A DNA stretch of 64,000 nucleotides. Source: Prevotella sp. P6B1. Its GTDB lineage: Bacteria > Bacteroidota > Bacteroidia > Bacteroidales > Bacteroidaceae. Made by a program: the position numbers and the translations under genes. Positions 51,816 to 60,943 of the stretch are shown here, piece after piece (position 1 is the stretch's first letter; every line of letters begins with the position of its first letter). Location of the stretch: assembly GCF_000702825.1 (NCBI RefSeq), contig NZ_JNKF01000014.1:243973-307972 (forward strand). The letters are read 5' to 3'. The notes beneath the pieces are model-generated. The model was not told where the DNA came from. It ran no database searches and saw only the letters and a program-made list of their open reading frames with translations.

Positions 51816-53329
51816 ATGTTTTCCTTCTCATTTAGTTTCAACAATTCCCCTAGAGTTGTATCTGTAAATGTCCTCCAGATATTAAGGTGGACAGGCAAAT
51901 AGTTGGAGAATAACTGTTTGACGAATTCTATTTCAAAAACGAATCTAAAGTCATTATCATTACACTCTGGATAAACTTCTGATTTTGTCCCAACTCTTAC
52001 TAATTTAACCAAGTACAAGTCTCTTACACCTTTTCCTTTCATATATGGCATGAAATAGTATAGTTTACTTAAGGATATTACAGCCGGAAATCTCTTGCCT
52101 GTGTAGTATATTTTTGCAGATTGATCTGCATAATGCGCGACATTGTCAGGTTTTACAAGACAAAGAAGAACTCTTTTCGTTTTATTCTCACTCACATCAA
52201 CCTCGGAGATATTACCCCCTACATTTAGACATGCTTTCAAGTTATTAATTATAAATCCGCTATTCTCCTTTGCTATATTCTTTATATCAATTGAGTTAAT
52301 TGTCTGCAAGTTCAACTCTCGACTCTCAGTATCCACTAAGCCCATAATGTCTGAGAATGCTTCTTTCATTTGAACAGCAAGATACCAGGCCAACCTTGGA
52401 GGAACCGCATTACCAACCATCTTATAGCCGTCCTTTACATCATCATAAATAAAACGAAACTTGTCAGGAAAGGATTGAATTCTTGCGCACTCCCTAACAC
52501 TTAACCTTCTATATAAGTGTTCGAAACCCTTAGCAAACACTCTCTGTGTTGGAGAAACATATACCATCTTGGGAGCCTGTGGATGCTGAGGAGCATTCCT
52601 TGCCTGAGCTTGCATTGTAAATGATGTTTCATCCCATCCTCGCACCCTATTTCTTGCCATGTACTTAGCGTCATAAGAGCCAGAATAGACATCATGATTC
52701 AGCCTACGAGGATTATCTCCTTCTACTTTTTCATCACAATAATAACGAGGAACTTCAGTTATATCACCAATAGCCTGCCTGAGCGTTACAGGCTCAGAGC
52801 TTACTGCATTAGGAAAAACAAACTTGTTTGAAAGATCATTTCTTATCCCAACGAAGAACACCCTGAATCTATCCTGAGGAATCTTATAATCAGCCGCATT
52901 CAATAGCTCATATGTAATTCTATATCCAGCTTCACGTAGTAAATTCATAAAACCGGATAAAGATTCTTTATGTTTATTATCAAGTATTCCTTGTACATTC
53001 TCGATAACAAAAAACTTCGGTTTTTTGTCCTTTACTATGCGAATATAGTCAAAAAACAATTGACCACGAGGGTCTTCAATTCCTAACTGTTTTCCCCCTT
53101 CACTCCATGCCTGACATGGCGGACCTCCAATAATACCATCGCAATCAGGAATATCATTTCCCGTAAGCGTGCGTATATCATTGGTATTCAGAATTGTGTT
53201 TGGATGATTGTATCTATATGTTGCATGAATAGAGTCGTCATACTCGTTTGCCCATACAACATTAAAACCAGCCTTTTCAAAACCGAGGTCAAGCCCGCCA
53301 CATCCAGCAAAAAGTGATACAATATTCAT
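51809..53329 (-). CDS. DNA cytosine-5 methyltransferase, NgoBV/NlaIV-like, with extra C-terminal domain
   Basis: A 506-residue C5 methyltransferase. Motif I is SLFAGCGGLDLGFEKAGF, the catalytic Cys is in GGPPCQAWSEGGK (motif IV), ENV motif VI is FFVIENVQGIL and motif X is GNAVPPRLAWYLAV. I assign it to the GGNNCC system because the other methyltransferase is the clear M.HaeIII match. The catalytic region ends near residue 325; the remaining about 170 residues (SIDIKNIAKENSGFIINN, then FPAVISLSKLYYFMPYMKGK) are not part of the enzyme and I do not recognise them. ATG follows directly after the stop of the previous gene. Confidence 0.88.
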   Translation of the reverse strand: MNIVSLFAGCGGLDLGFEKAGFNVVWANEYDDSIHATYRYNHPNTILNTNDIRTLTGNDIPDCDGIIGGPPCQAWSEGGKQLGIEDPRGQLFFDYIRIVKDKKPKFFVIENVQGILDNKHKESLSGFMNLLREAGYRITYELLNAADYKIPQDRFRVFFVGIRNDLSNKFVFPNAVSSEPVTLRQAIGDITEVPRYYCDEKVEGDNPRRLNHDVYSGSYDAKYMARNRVRGWDETSFTMQAQARNAPQHPQAPKMVYVSPTQRVFAKGFEHLYRRLSVRECARIQSFPDKFRFIYDDVKDGYKMVGNAVPPRLAWYLAVQMKEAFSDIMGLVDTESRELNLQTINSIDIKNIAKENSGFIINNLKACLNVGGNISEVDVSENKTKRVLLCLVKPDNVAHYADQSAKIYYTGKRFPAVISLSKLYYFMPYMKGKGVRDLYLVKLVRVGTKSEVYPECNDNDFRFVFEIEFVKQLFSNYLPVHLNIWRTFTDTTLGELLKLNEKENIC

Positions 53330-54340
53330 TTAATCTTGATATTTCACACCATGTTTATCAAGTGCAGCACGAATACTCATTGCGACATAGTAAGCAAGGT
53401 TAACAGGAACCGCATTACCAATCATTTTGTAGCCCATGTTGACATCTGTGTAAAGGAACACATGATCATCAGGGAAAGTTTGAACTCTAGCCACCTCACG
53501 CACAGTCATTCTTCTATAAAGATGTTCTTTTCCGGGAACAAATATCTGTTCATTCTTGCCCAGTTTAATCATTTTGGGAGCTTGAGGATGCAATTGGCAT
53601 TGACGTCCGCTTGCCTGCACAGTAAATCCAGGTTCATCCCAACTCCTTACACGATTTCTTGACATAAAAATAGTTGAATATGCACCAATAAAATACTCAT
53701 GATTGGGTACTGCGCATTTGTCTCCGTTCGTTTTATTCTTTTCTAATGCAGGAATTGCATTATCTTTCAAATCCCAGATACAATCACGCAATACTGGTTT
53801 GTGTTTTAAAGGCTCTGGATACTCGAAGTCATGAATATTCAAGTCCTTTCTAAATCCTATATAGAATACGCGATCACGATCCTCTGGACAATCGTAATCA
53901 TTTGCATTCAACATTTTAAGATTCACGTCATAGCCAGCCTCATCAAACAAACGCATAAAACCATTTACTGCATCTGAATGACGTTTAGCCAACATGCCAG
54001 AAACATTCTCTGCAACAAAGAATAATGGCTGGGCAGCTTTCAATATACGAATATACTCGTAGAAAAGTTGTCCACGAGCATCTTCAATACCTTTTAGACT
54101 ACCTGCTTCACTCCAAGACTGACATGGAGGACCGCCTATAATACCTGTCACATGTTCTGGGAACTCACTCTCCTTCACATCACGTATATCACCTTCTATA
54201 AGGTGCGTATCTGGAAAATTGGCTTTAAAAGTCGGACAAATTTTGGGATCAAACTCATTTGCGACTACAGTTTTGAAGCCAGCATTATGGAAGCCTTTAT
54301 CAAGACCACCAGCTCCAGAAAAAAGACTAATCAGTTTCAT
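53330..54340 (-). CDS. DNA cytosine-5 methyltransferase, M.HaeIII-like (GGCC)
   Basis: A 336-residue enzyme matching M.HaeIII closely in memory: [66 protein letters not shown] followed by [19 protein letters not shown], the target-recognition region [16 protein letters not shown] ([17 protein letters not shown]) and motif [16 protein letters not shown]. It should methylate the inner C of GGCC. It overlaps the upstream restriction gene by one base (TAATG). Confidence 0.93.
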   Translation of the reverse strand: MKLISLFSGAGGLDKGFHNAGFKTVVANEFDPKICPTFKANFPDTHLIEGDIRDVKESEFPEHVTGIIGGPPCQSWSEAGSLKGIEDARGQLFYEYIRILKAAQPLFFVAENVSGMLAKRHSDAVNGFMRLFDEAGYDVNLKMLNANDYDCPEDRDRVFYIGFRKDLNIHDFEYPEPLKHKPVLRDCIWDLKDNAIPALEKNKTNGDKCAVPNHEYFIGAYSTIFMSRNRVRSWDEPGFTVQASGRQCQLHPQAPKMIKLGKNEQIFVPGKEHLYRRMTVREVARVQTFPDDHVFLYTDVNMGYKMIGNAVPVNLAYYVAMSIRAALDKHGVKYQD

Positions 54341-55188
54341 TAATAAAAATATGTTATAAGTTTTGAATTTATTAAATTTGCAGGATTTTGAGGATCCTCT
54401 ATTTTTTCGTCAGATATAACTACACCATTTTCATCACAGAACTCTTCAAATTCTTCGACATTTTGAAAAGAATTATACTTATCCTCAGGAATTAATGCCA
54501 CAAGTTTGAAAGTATAATTTGTCTTTTCTTCAAATAAAGACCTGAAATGTTGGAAAGGAGATTTTATGAGCCACATCCCTCTAATTCTCAAATCAGAAAT
54601 ATTAAGATGGTCGACATTATTTACTCTTCCCAGCTCATTTGTTTCAGCCAATTTAATATCATCAAGAGACTCAAGTCCATCTTTGATGGCATTCTCAACT
54701 CTCTCATAGACATCACGAGAATCGCAGTATAAATCGCCATATACAAAAAAAATATTTTGTAATATTTGCCCTTCTACTTGACCAACAACATAAACCATAT
54801 CCTTTTCTTGCCAAGCTTCACATTCGCGGCAAGCTTTGCAGATTTTGGGATTGTCAGAATAAAGCTTGTTTTTGGGATAACTACTATTGAGTTGAAGCTG
54901 AGATGTCCCCAGAGATTCTATTTTTTTTATCTCTATAGCATCACTACCAGCAAGCATGGCATCGGGCGGATTTATACTATTTCCTATATATGAAAATATT
55001 CTATTCCTTGCCAGTTTGACAAATTGACCGTCTCGACCCAAACAATCTGCAAAAGCATTTTTTACATAATCTTCAAGAGCTGCCCCCATTTGGTTCGCTC
55101 TATTTGGGACAACTCCTTTAGGATCTTCGTCAACCACAAGAGAAGAGTTTTTGACTATTGCTTTTATTGCTGTAAGTATATTATTCAT
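54340..55188 (-). CDS. Type II restriction endonuclease, NgoBV-like (probable GGNNCC)
   Basis: A 282-residue protein resembling the NgoBV family: [17 protein letters not shown], a PD-(D/E)xK core in [20 protein letters not shown], then [32 protein letters not shown] and [10 protein letters not shown]. Four Cys in [12 protein letters not shown] may bind zinc. The GGNNCC specificity is inferred from the family, which I place from memory. It sits between the HaeIII-like endonuclease and its methyltransferase. Confidence 0.75.
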   Translation of the reverse strand: MNNILTAIKAIVKNSSLVVDEDPKGVVPNRANQMGAALEDYVKNAFADCLGRDGQFVKLARNRIFSYIGNSINPPDAMLAGSDAIEIKKIESLGTSQLQLNSSYPKNKLYSDNPKICKACRECEAWQEKDMVYVVGQVEGQILQNIFFVYGDLYCDSRDVYERVENAIKDGLESLDDIKLAETNELGRVNNVDHLNISDLRIRGMWLIKSPFQHFRSLFEEKTNYTFKLVALIPEDKYNSFQNVEEFEEFCDENGVVISDEKIEDPQNPANLINSKLITYFY

Positions 55189-55205
55189 TGATATTAATTA
55201 TACTA

Positions 55206-56159
55206 TTACCATTTACAGTTGTATTTGATATTCACGTCAGCCGGCATACCAACAATTTGTATATCAAACTTTAATGATGTCTCCACAATATCTTTTGCAT
55301 TATGAATTCTAAACGAGAATTGCCATCCATTATTAAAACACATAATAACAGTTGTTTTGCTACGTGGCTTCATGCCAATGTGCAGTAATGACGAGGGCAG
55401 ATTGATAACAGGTACTTTTATCGCTGGCTCTGAAGAACGACTTGGCAAATTAAGAGTACCATACATGTTAAACGATTGAATTGTCGTTATTCTTTTACTG
55501 TCAATACTTATTACTTTATAGAAATCATATTTACTGAGAAGATACTCTACCATTCTTCTTGGCACGGTTTTATTTTCTTTGATTTGAGCTGAGACCTCCT
55601 TCACAAAAGCATTCAGTATAGGCACATAAATTTCATTTTTCTTGGATTTCAAATCCCTAAAATATGTCCCTTTTGCTTTTTCTCTCTCCAAAAAATCAAA
55701 AGTAGGCTTAACATCATTCCAATATGTATTAGAACATGGGATACCATACCACTTTTCACCAAAGTCAAGTGTTTTAGCTATTCGACTATGTTTTACAGCC
55801 AAATGATTATGCTTGATACTCAAACCAATTTCCCAAATTATATCTTTACGTTCGATGATAATATCACGGACATCTGCATCTTCTCCATGTTGATCGTTCT
55901 GAATATACAGACTGAGCATATCGGTTCCTTTCTCAACAATATTAGGCTCAAGAGCAAAAATCGTTTCTATTGTAGACTTCGCACTAAGAGAATAGAGCGT
56001 TTTATCCCCATCAGTCAATGTATTCCACGCATTTTCAGCGGCAGAATAACTACTGTTTTTTACAATCATTGCTGGTCGAATCTTACTAATTGCCTGAAGC
56101 AAAGAATTCAAACAAACAAATTCGTAAGCTCTCCCTTGATTATTGCTTATGCTACTCAT
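55206..56159 (-). CDS. Type II restriction endonuclease, HaeIII-like (GGCC)
   Basis: A 317-residue protein, the length of HaeIII (318), matching it throughout: NNQGRAYEFVCLNSL, KNSSYSAAENAWNTL, DADVRDIIIERKDIIWEIGL followed by SIKHNHLAVKHSRIAKTLDF, FGEKWYGIPCS, VPRRMVEYLL and FDIQIVGMPAD at the end. The probable catalytic acids and Lys are in DVRDIII, EIGLSIK. It is the first gene of the seven-gene operon. Confidence 0.92.
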   Translation of the reverse strand: MSSISNNQGRAYEFVCLNSLLQAISKIRPAMIVKNSSYSAAENAWNTLTDGDKTLYSLSAKSTIETIFALEPNIVEKGTDMLSLYIQNDQHGEDADVRDIIIERKDIIWEIGLSIKHNHLAVKHSRIAKTLDFGEKWYGIPCSNTYWNDVKPTFDFLEREKAKGTYFRDLKSKKNEIYVPILNAFVKEVSAQIKENKTVPRRMVEYLLSKYDFYKVISIDSKRITTIQSFNMYGTLNLPSRSSEPAIKVPVINLPSSLLHIGMKPRSKTTVIMCFNNGWQFSFRIHNAKDIVETSLKFDIQIVGMPADVNIKYNCKW

Positions 56160-56286
56160 ACGTCAGCTATGTTAGATAAATTATTCTATATTCTATACTC
56201 GATAAATGATACTTTTGACAGCTTTTGCTCAACCAGTACAACTTTTTATGTATTAAAATCGCACATCGTTGTTAATAATGTACTAT

Positions 56287-56295
56287 GCAAAGGTA
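56287..56295 (-). promoter_or_regulatory. Promoter -7 box of the restriction-modification operon
   Basis: Minus-strand TACCTTTGC preceded by an A/T run. It leaves a leader of about 120 bases with no gene; no control (C) protein gene or C-box is visible. Confidence 0.55.
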
Positions 56296-56413
56296 TAGTT
56301 TTTTTTTCGAAATAGTCATTACGAGAGCAATATTTTATGCTTTTATAACGATTATCATGATCATAATAAAATTGAGGTATTCATCACTCTACCATTGAGC
56401 GTTTTTACTATGA

Positions 56414-57250
56414 TTATTCAACCATCATTTCTCGATGTTTCTCCAGAAGTTTTTTGCTTGGCTTATAAATCGATGGCAATGTGATTGGTTCGCCTTCAAA
56501 TTTCTGGAAATACTCTCGCGTAACATCTGTTGTATAAAAATTCCGAATACTCTTGCTAACTATCATTCTATAATCCTCGTCGAATGAGATTAAGTGTTTA
56601 TCAAAAGCTGCATCATAGGTTGCACTCAGGCATAGTCCATTCTCTGGATTCATCCTGTTAGCTTTATCTTTAGACCACTCTGAAATATGGCTCGCACGAA
56701 GAATTACAGGAACATTCAACCTCGTAACACAGCATTGATAACCATAGTTTTTTAGAATCATATTTCGGAAATAGCCCTGCCCTATTCTTATTCTAGCAGC
56801 AACTACCTTTTCACTTCCCTTTTTATCTAATTTAAAAAGTTTAGCCAATTCACCGGAAACACTTCTCCCAGATGCATTTCCATTCGCTATATCATAACCC
56901 TTGCTTTCTGCTAAACAATATGTATAATATTTAAGTAATTGGTTAATGGAAGCAGAACAAAAACCTTTACCAGGATAACTACTTTGATTGCTATTAACAT
57001 TACTAAAAAAGGAGATTCCTCCCTTTTTATATTTCCGCTGTTCATCACACACGAAAATAGCTATCCGCGTTAACAACCCATAATCATCTATACTGGCAAC
57101 AGATTTGCCTTCAAGACCAAACACATCATTATTTTTAAAGAGGTTGTCAATAATATTTATTGCCATAATATAACTGTTTGCAGTTCCATTTTTACGTTCA
57201 TAAACAGCATATAAGTAATCTTGAAATCCTTGCAGTGTCATATTAGTCAC
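56414..57250 (-). CDS. HNH endonuclease (HNH_2 type)
   Basis: A 278-residue nuclease. Residues 1-150 are a helical domain with no recognised family (MTLQGFQDYLYAVYERKNGT, LLKYYTYCLAESKGYDI). The C-terminal half has the HNH_2 core: QGYFRNMILKNYGYQCCVTR, then VILRASHISEWSK (His), MNPENGLCLSATYDAAFDKH (Asn and His) and LISFDEDYRMIVS. Proteins of this type include modification-dependent restriction enzymes. It overlaps the preceding unknown gene by eight bases and is last in a three-gene unit. Confidence 0.85.
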   Translation of the reverse strand: MTNMTLQGFQDYLYAVYERKNGTANSYIMAINIIDNLFKNNDVFGLEGKSVASIDDYGLLTRIAIFVCDEQRKYKKGGISFFSNVNSNQSSYPGKGFCSASINQLLKYYTYCLAESKGYDIANGNASGRSVSGELAKLFKLDKKGSEKVVAARIRIGQGYFRNMILKNYGYQCCVTRLNVPVILRASHISEWSKDKANRMNPENGLCLSATYDAAFDKHLISFDEDYRMIVSKSIRNFYTTDVTREYFQKFEGEPITLPSIYKPSKKLLEKHREMMVE

Positions 57251-57971
57251 ATTTTTCTAAATTCTCATCACAATATTTTAGAGTTGCAATAATCTCCTCA
57301 TTAATTGCTTCTCTCTGATTATCACTCATATCAAGAGTATTCACAAATGTAGTATATATCATAAGCATACCTTCAGCTTCTTTCTTTCCATTATCAGTAT
57401 CTACAGACTGGATACCTGTTCGTACAAAACAGAAACCATCATTAACTCTCACACCAAAACCATTAAACTCGCCATAATCCTTACTATTTCTATTGATGCC
57501 TTCATTCATCTTTATGGGAAAGGGCATTGGATTCCTTATGAAAAAGAGCCCAGCTATTTCATTCGCCTCCAGCTTATCATTATGCAGGAAACGCTCATTG
57601 TAACGCTGCAAAAAATGATGTGTATACGAATGTATCTGTGGTAACATTACAGCATCACTGTCAGGCGTTTTTTTATACGCCATACTTAATCCACGAATCA
57701 CGAAGCGTTTATTATCTTCAAAAACAACACAAAATGATTGATAATGAGGACGCTCTATCTCTGCGACACTGTTTGCATAATAGAATATTATATGCTCATT
57801 ACCTGATGCTGGTATTTTATATTTATCTATATACCATACAGGAAATGTCCTAGCCTTTTTAAACTCCTTTATTGCCTTAGGACGTATTTTATCTATCCTA
57901 ATTTGAATTTTAGGATTATCTGCCACAAGCTGATCATGTATTTCCTTTACAGTCATTGATAAAAGTATCAT
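57243..57971 (-). CDS. Unrecognised protein of the nuclease operon
   Basis: A 242-residue cytoplasmic protein, no signal peptide or membrane segment. The N-terminal part is basic (RIDKIRPKAIKEFKKARTFP), the middle is beta-rich (EHIIFYYANSVAEIE, QSFCVVFEDNKRFVIRGL) and carries a striking His/Arg motif IHSYTHHFLQRYNERFLHND, and the C-terminus is acidic and helical. I cannot assign a family. The motif could be an active or metal site. An in-frame ATG at 57956 is an alternative start. Part of this gene (57508-57648) is duplicated at 62662-62802 with only synonymous changes. Confidence 0.75.
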   Translation of the reverse strand: MILLSMTVKEIHDQLVADNPKIQIRIDKIRPKAIKEFKKARTFPVWYIDKYKIPASGNEHIIFYYANSVAEIERPHYQSFCVVFEDNKRFVIRGLSMAYKKTPDSDAVMLPQIHSYTHHFLQRYNERFLHNDKLEANEIAGLFFIRNPMPFPIKMNEGINRNSKDYGEFNGFGVRVNDGFCFVRTGIQSVDTDNGKKEAEGMLMIYTTFVNTLDMSDNQREAINEEIIATLKYCDENLEKCD

Positions 57972-57982
57972 AAGTTATTCTA

Positions 57983-59083
57983 TTATTTCTGTTCAATCAC
58001 TTCTGTTCCTAGTTTTTGCAAATCAGCCAAAGTACAATTAGACAGGATGCTCGAATACCTGAACTCCTTACACTCTTGAGCAGAGTACTGATTGGGGAAC
58101 TTAAAACTATCCCCTAACACCTTGTACTTAATGCACATATACCTACTATAAGAATCATTATATCTATATGAATCGCATAACATACAGTTTCTAATAGACA
58201 TGCCTTTCTTCACGGCCCAATCGAGTGCCACCTGTGATGGTAATAGGATATATTCGGATGAAGTACCTTCATGCAGGTGTGGAAAAGACTGTACATTAAA
58301 TTCGCACAATGACTTTGGATCATACTTTATATTCATCATCCCACATTTTACTTCTCCATGACTTAAGAACCTTGTTTTTCCACCTGGATATATGACCACT
58401 CTTGTGACATCAACGTCAGTTTTCCTTCGTTTTGCTATTTTAGGAACAAAATTAAAGAACTTGCAATTTTCATTTTCAACAAAACCCTGTTCTATAATAT
58501 CATCGATATCCTCCTCTGATTTTATCTGGCGAGTTTCGATTATCTTATAATTAGAATTTATCTTATCATCAGTAGATTTATTAGTTTTAAAAACTTCAAT
58601 AAACAATGGTGGCAATTCAGGTCTTACTTTGGAAGTAAGCAATAAATCCGGTTTAAAACCTCCACAAGGTTCTTCTTCCTGACAACAATCATATAAAGGT
58701 TTATTATTCCAGCTTTTTAAATCATGGACTATTCTTTCATCATGAAAGCCACATCCAAAATCTTTTTTTAATACGCAAGAATCAGACTCTGAGCACGAAA
58801 TATCACGTACAAATACGACATTAAAAGAATCAGAATCTTCAAATTTCATCCTAATTCTTCTTTTGGCTAATTTGTGAAGATAAGACTCGCCATCACATGC
58901 ACAGCCAGAAACATGCGAGAAATATGGTCTTCTAACTTGACCCATATTTACTTCCATATCCTGACCGCACTCTAAACACTTATAATTATGATCATACCTC
59001 GTTTTCTTATTAAGTTCACCAATGAATAGCAGTTCATCAGTGTCCTTATCGAGACAATAACGATATTTAATTTCTCTCATCAT
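57983..59083 (-). CDS. CoiA-like nuclease-domain protein
   Basis: A 366-residue protein resembling competence-associated CoiA-type proteins. The start contains a zinc-ribbon-like YKCLECGQDMEVNMGQVRRP followed by YFSHVSGCACDGESYLHKLA, the layout of the CoiA family. Then a PD-(D/E)xK-type core appears in GGFKPDLLLTSKVRPELPPL and FIEVFKTNKS (D, E-V-x-K). About 20 Cys suggest more zinc sites. The C-terminal part is unassigned. It opens the operon with the unknown and HNH genes and probably cuts or binds DNA in defence or DNA-uptake control. Confidence 0.65.
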   Translation of the reverse strand: MMREIKYRYCLDKDTDELLFIGELNKKTRYDHNYKCLECGQDMEVNMGQVRRPYFSHVSGCACDGESYLHKLAKRRIRMKFEDSDSFNVVFVRDISCSESDSCVLKKDFGCGFHDERIVHDLKSWNNKPLYDCCQEEEPCGGFKPDLLLTSKVRPELPPLFIEVFKTNKSTDDKINSNYKIIETRQIKSEEDIDDIIEQGFVENENCKFFNFVPKIAKRRKTDVDVTRVVIYPGGKTRFLSHGEVKCGMMNIKYDPKSLCEFNVQSFPHLHEGTSSEYILLPSQVALDWAVKKGMSIRNCMLCDSYRYNDSYSRYMCIKYKVLGDSFKFPNQYSAQECKEFRYSSILSNCTLADLQKLGTEVIEQK

Positions 59084-59102
59084 CGCTTGTTATTTATTGC
59101 CA

Positions 59103-59110
59103 CAAAAGTA
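59103..59110 (-). promoter_or_regulatory. Promoter -7 box of the CoiA-like/unknown/HNH operon
   Basis: Minus-strand TACTTTTG, 20 bases upstream of the ATG at 59083; divergent from structured RNA copy A. Confidence 0.5.
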
Positions 59111-59203
59111 TAAAAATAATTTGGAATTTCAGAAAGATACACGGAGAAAAGAAATATTTCGCAAAAATAATTGGAACGTACAGAAATATTCCTTATCTTT
59201 GCA

Positions 59204-59305
59204 ACGTCAAAAGATTACTTTTGACTACGCCGCTGAGTGCGGGGAGCAAGACTTTATCGACACTACTCCATTTAAAAAGTCATCCTTATGGATGGCTTTT
59301 ATCTT
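59204..59305 (+). ncRNA. Structured small RNA, copy A
   Basis: Promoter TTGG (59171-59174) and TATCTTTG (59194-59201) lead to a roughly 100-nt transcript with four stems: GTCAAAAG/CTTTTGAC (59206-59225), CCGC/GCGG (59230-59242), GGAG/CTCC (59243-59246 with 59266-59269) and a terminator GTCATCC/GGATGGC (59279-59295) flanked by AAAA and TTTT. No protein frame of note. Copies B and C share the layout with compensatory changes. Confidence 0.7.
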
Positions 59306-59349
59306 TTTGTAACGACGTATAAAGAAGCAATATATGATTTTTATAATAT

Positions 59350-60135
59350 CTAATTAAGCGTATATTTGCATTTTGGATAGTTAGAACACCCAAAAAAAGA
59401 GCCGTATCTGCCATTCCTGACAACCAAACGTCCACCACATCTAGGGCAGATACCAGCAGCTATCTTATTATTCTTATCGTTTACTGCAGCCTTTAGATTT
59501 CTCACATGAGCCTTATCATTAATAACTTCTCTCACATTTTCTACATCAAGACGTACCACTACATCTTGTAATTCTGAATCACTCAGATAGCTTGTGGTAT
59601 AACTACGTATCAAATCCAGAAGATTATAATCATAAACCACATGAATACTTGATTCTACATTTGCCAAAACAGCATCGCCACAAAAAACCACTATAGGCAC
59701 AATCGGCAAATACTTCCATTCTTTCAGATAACTTTTAATCGCATATGAATGAGCCAAGGATTGTTTGACAGGATTATAAAAGCGACTTTTCTTTACATAA
59801 GTATATGTTTTCCACCATTTCTTAGCATAAGTCACATCTGTTATAATCATCTGTGTCCAATACCTGCGATTATCATCACCATAAATCTCGCCTCTATAGT
59901 TTTTTGTTTCAATCGCAAACACGCCATATTTTGAAACAACAATGTGATCTATCTGTGTTGTTCCCTTTGGAGTTTTTAATATTACATCCTTAAAAACATA
60001 GTACTCATCAGGCAGTTGCATCAGGATATTATGCACCCTATCCTCCCCTGCATGCCCTTTGTATGTGGCCGTATTGGTCCATACACCATAGATGAATAGG
60101 ATAATTGTTGCAAAAATACAAATTGCTTCTACCAT
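59350..60135 (-). CDS. NERD-domain protein with topoisomerase-type zinc finger
   Basis: A 261-residue protein anchored by an N-terminal transmembrane helix (AICIFATIILFIYGVW). The NERD nuclease-related domain is clear: GHAGEDRVHNILMQLPDEYY, GTTQIDHIVVSKYGVFAIET with KNYRGEIYGDD. The C-terminus is a C4 zinc ribbon of topoisomerase type, CPRCGGRLVVRNGRYGSFFG then CSNYPKC. NERD proteins are predicted nucleases of DNA processing or defence. The exported-protein gene 50 bases upstream may be co-transcribed. Confidence 0.9.
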   Translation of the reverse strand: MVEAICIFATIILFIYGVWTNTATYKGHAGEDRVHNILMQLPDEYYVFKDVILKTPKGTTQIDHIVVSKYGVFAIETKNYRGEIYGDDNRRYWTQMIITDVTYAKKWWKTYTYVKKSRFYNPVKQSLAHSYAIKSYLKEWKYLPIVPIVVFCGDAVLANVESSIHVVYDYNLLDLIRSYTTSYLSDSELQDVVVRLDVENVREVINDKAHVRNLKAAVNDKNNKIAAGICPRCGGRLVVRNGRYGSFFGCSNYPKCKYTLN

Positions 60136-60184
60136 AAATCAGCAACGAAACTATAGCTAAACCCTTTCTTAACTTAAGGAATTC

Positions 60185-60745
60185 CTACAGATCATCCATA
60201 TTTTTCTTTTGGCTCGAATTCTTATTTGCTAAATCCTCATAATCAATATGAAGATATACTTCATCAATATATGGTACTGAAGAATTTGCTATATATAACC
60301 CGACATATCCTAATGCTTTTTCTTGTTTACTACCTGGCACAAGTATTGAAAGAGTTGGGTGACCTTCTTGTTCACCATCATAGAATTCCCCATCAGAATA
60401 TTTTGATTTAAGCATTCCGTAAAAGGTGGCAAATTTTCTGTTCCCATCCTCTTTATTATAGCATGTAATTACAGCTTTTGCTCGATACACAATTTTAGTC
60501 TTTTCATTATAATAAACATAAAAATCTGCCTTCTCATTAGAAAAAGTTCCTTTAAAGCAACGACATCCAAATCCTAATTGTTTGCTTCCAATAGGGTCGT
60601 ACTTTACTCCCTTTGCTTGCAATTTTGATTGAAATGATGTAATAGTCCCATTCAAAGGGATACCCATAAATTTCATATGTTCTACCTGAGCAGAAACCAT
60701 CAAAGATATCAAACAAGCTATTAATGACAAAGTTATCTTTTTCAT
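60185..60745 (-). CDS. Exported protein of unknown function
   Basis: A 186-residue protein with signal peptide MKKITLSLIACLISLMVSAQ and a mature domain of alternating strands and helices (HMKFMGIPLNGTITSFQSKL, CRCFKGTFSNEKADFYVYYN, KFATFYGMLKSKYSDGEF). The opening F(M)GIPL.G....F...L is a layout I have seen in other exported Bacteroidetes proteins of unknown function. Not obviously a defence protein. Own promoter at 60780-60788. Confidence 0.75.
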   Translation of the reverse strand: MKKITLSLIACLISLMVSAQVEHMKFMGIPLNGTITSFQSKLQAKGVKYDPIGSKQLGFGCRCFKGTFSNEKADFYVYYNEKTKIVYRAKAVITCYNKEDGNRKFATFYGMLKSKYSDGEFYDGEQEGHPTLSILVPGSKQEKALGYVGLYIANSSVPYIDEVYLHIDYEDLANKNSSQKKNMDDL

Positions 60746-60779
60746 ACTACAATTCTTGATTATTAATCATTATTTTTTT

Positions 60780-60788
60780 GCAAAGATA
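60780..60788 (-). promoter_or_regulatory. Promoter -7 box of the exported protein/NERD unit
   Basis: Minus-strand TATCTTTGC, 35 bases upstream of the ATG. Confidence 0.55.
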
Positions 60789-60926
60789 AGTGTTTTCTTC
60801 TAATTCTACAAGTTTTTGCTCTCTATTTTATGTTTCCTCATTTTACTCTATACTTAAAAGTGATCTAACGATTCTAAATTCGATCTAAACAGATCTAATT
60901 TATTTCGCCGATTCCCCAAGATCTTC

Positions 60927-60934
60927 TACCTTTG
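60927..60934 (+). promoter_or_regulatory. Promoter -7 box of the frameshifted gene
   Basis: TACCTTTG ends 9 bases before the ATG at 60944, so the message would be almost leaderless. Confidence 0.55.
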
Positions 60935-60943
60935 CGCAAAAAA

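Noticed and set aside
52501..54993. Short plus-strand frames inside the restriction operon
   Set aside because: All are antisense to well-supported methyltransferase and endonuclease genes.
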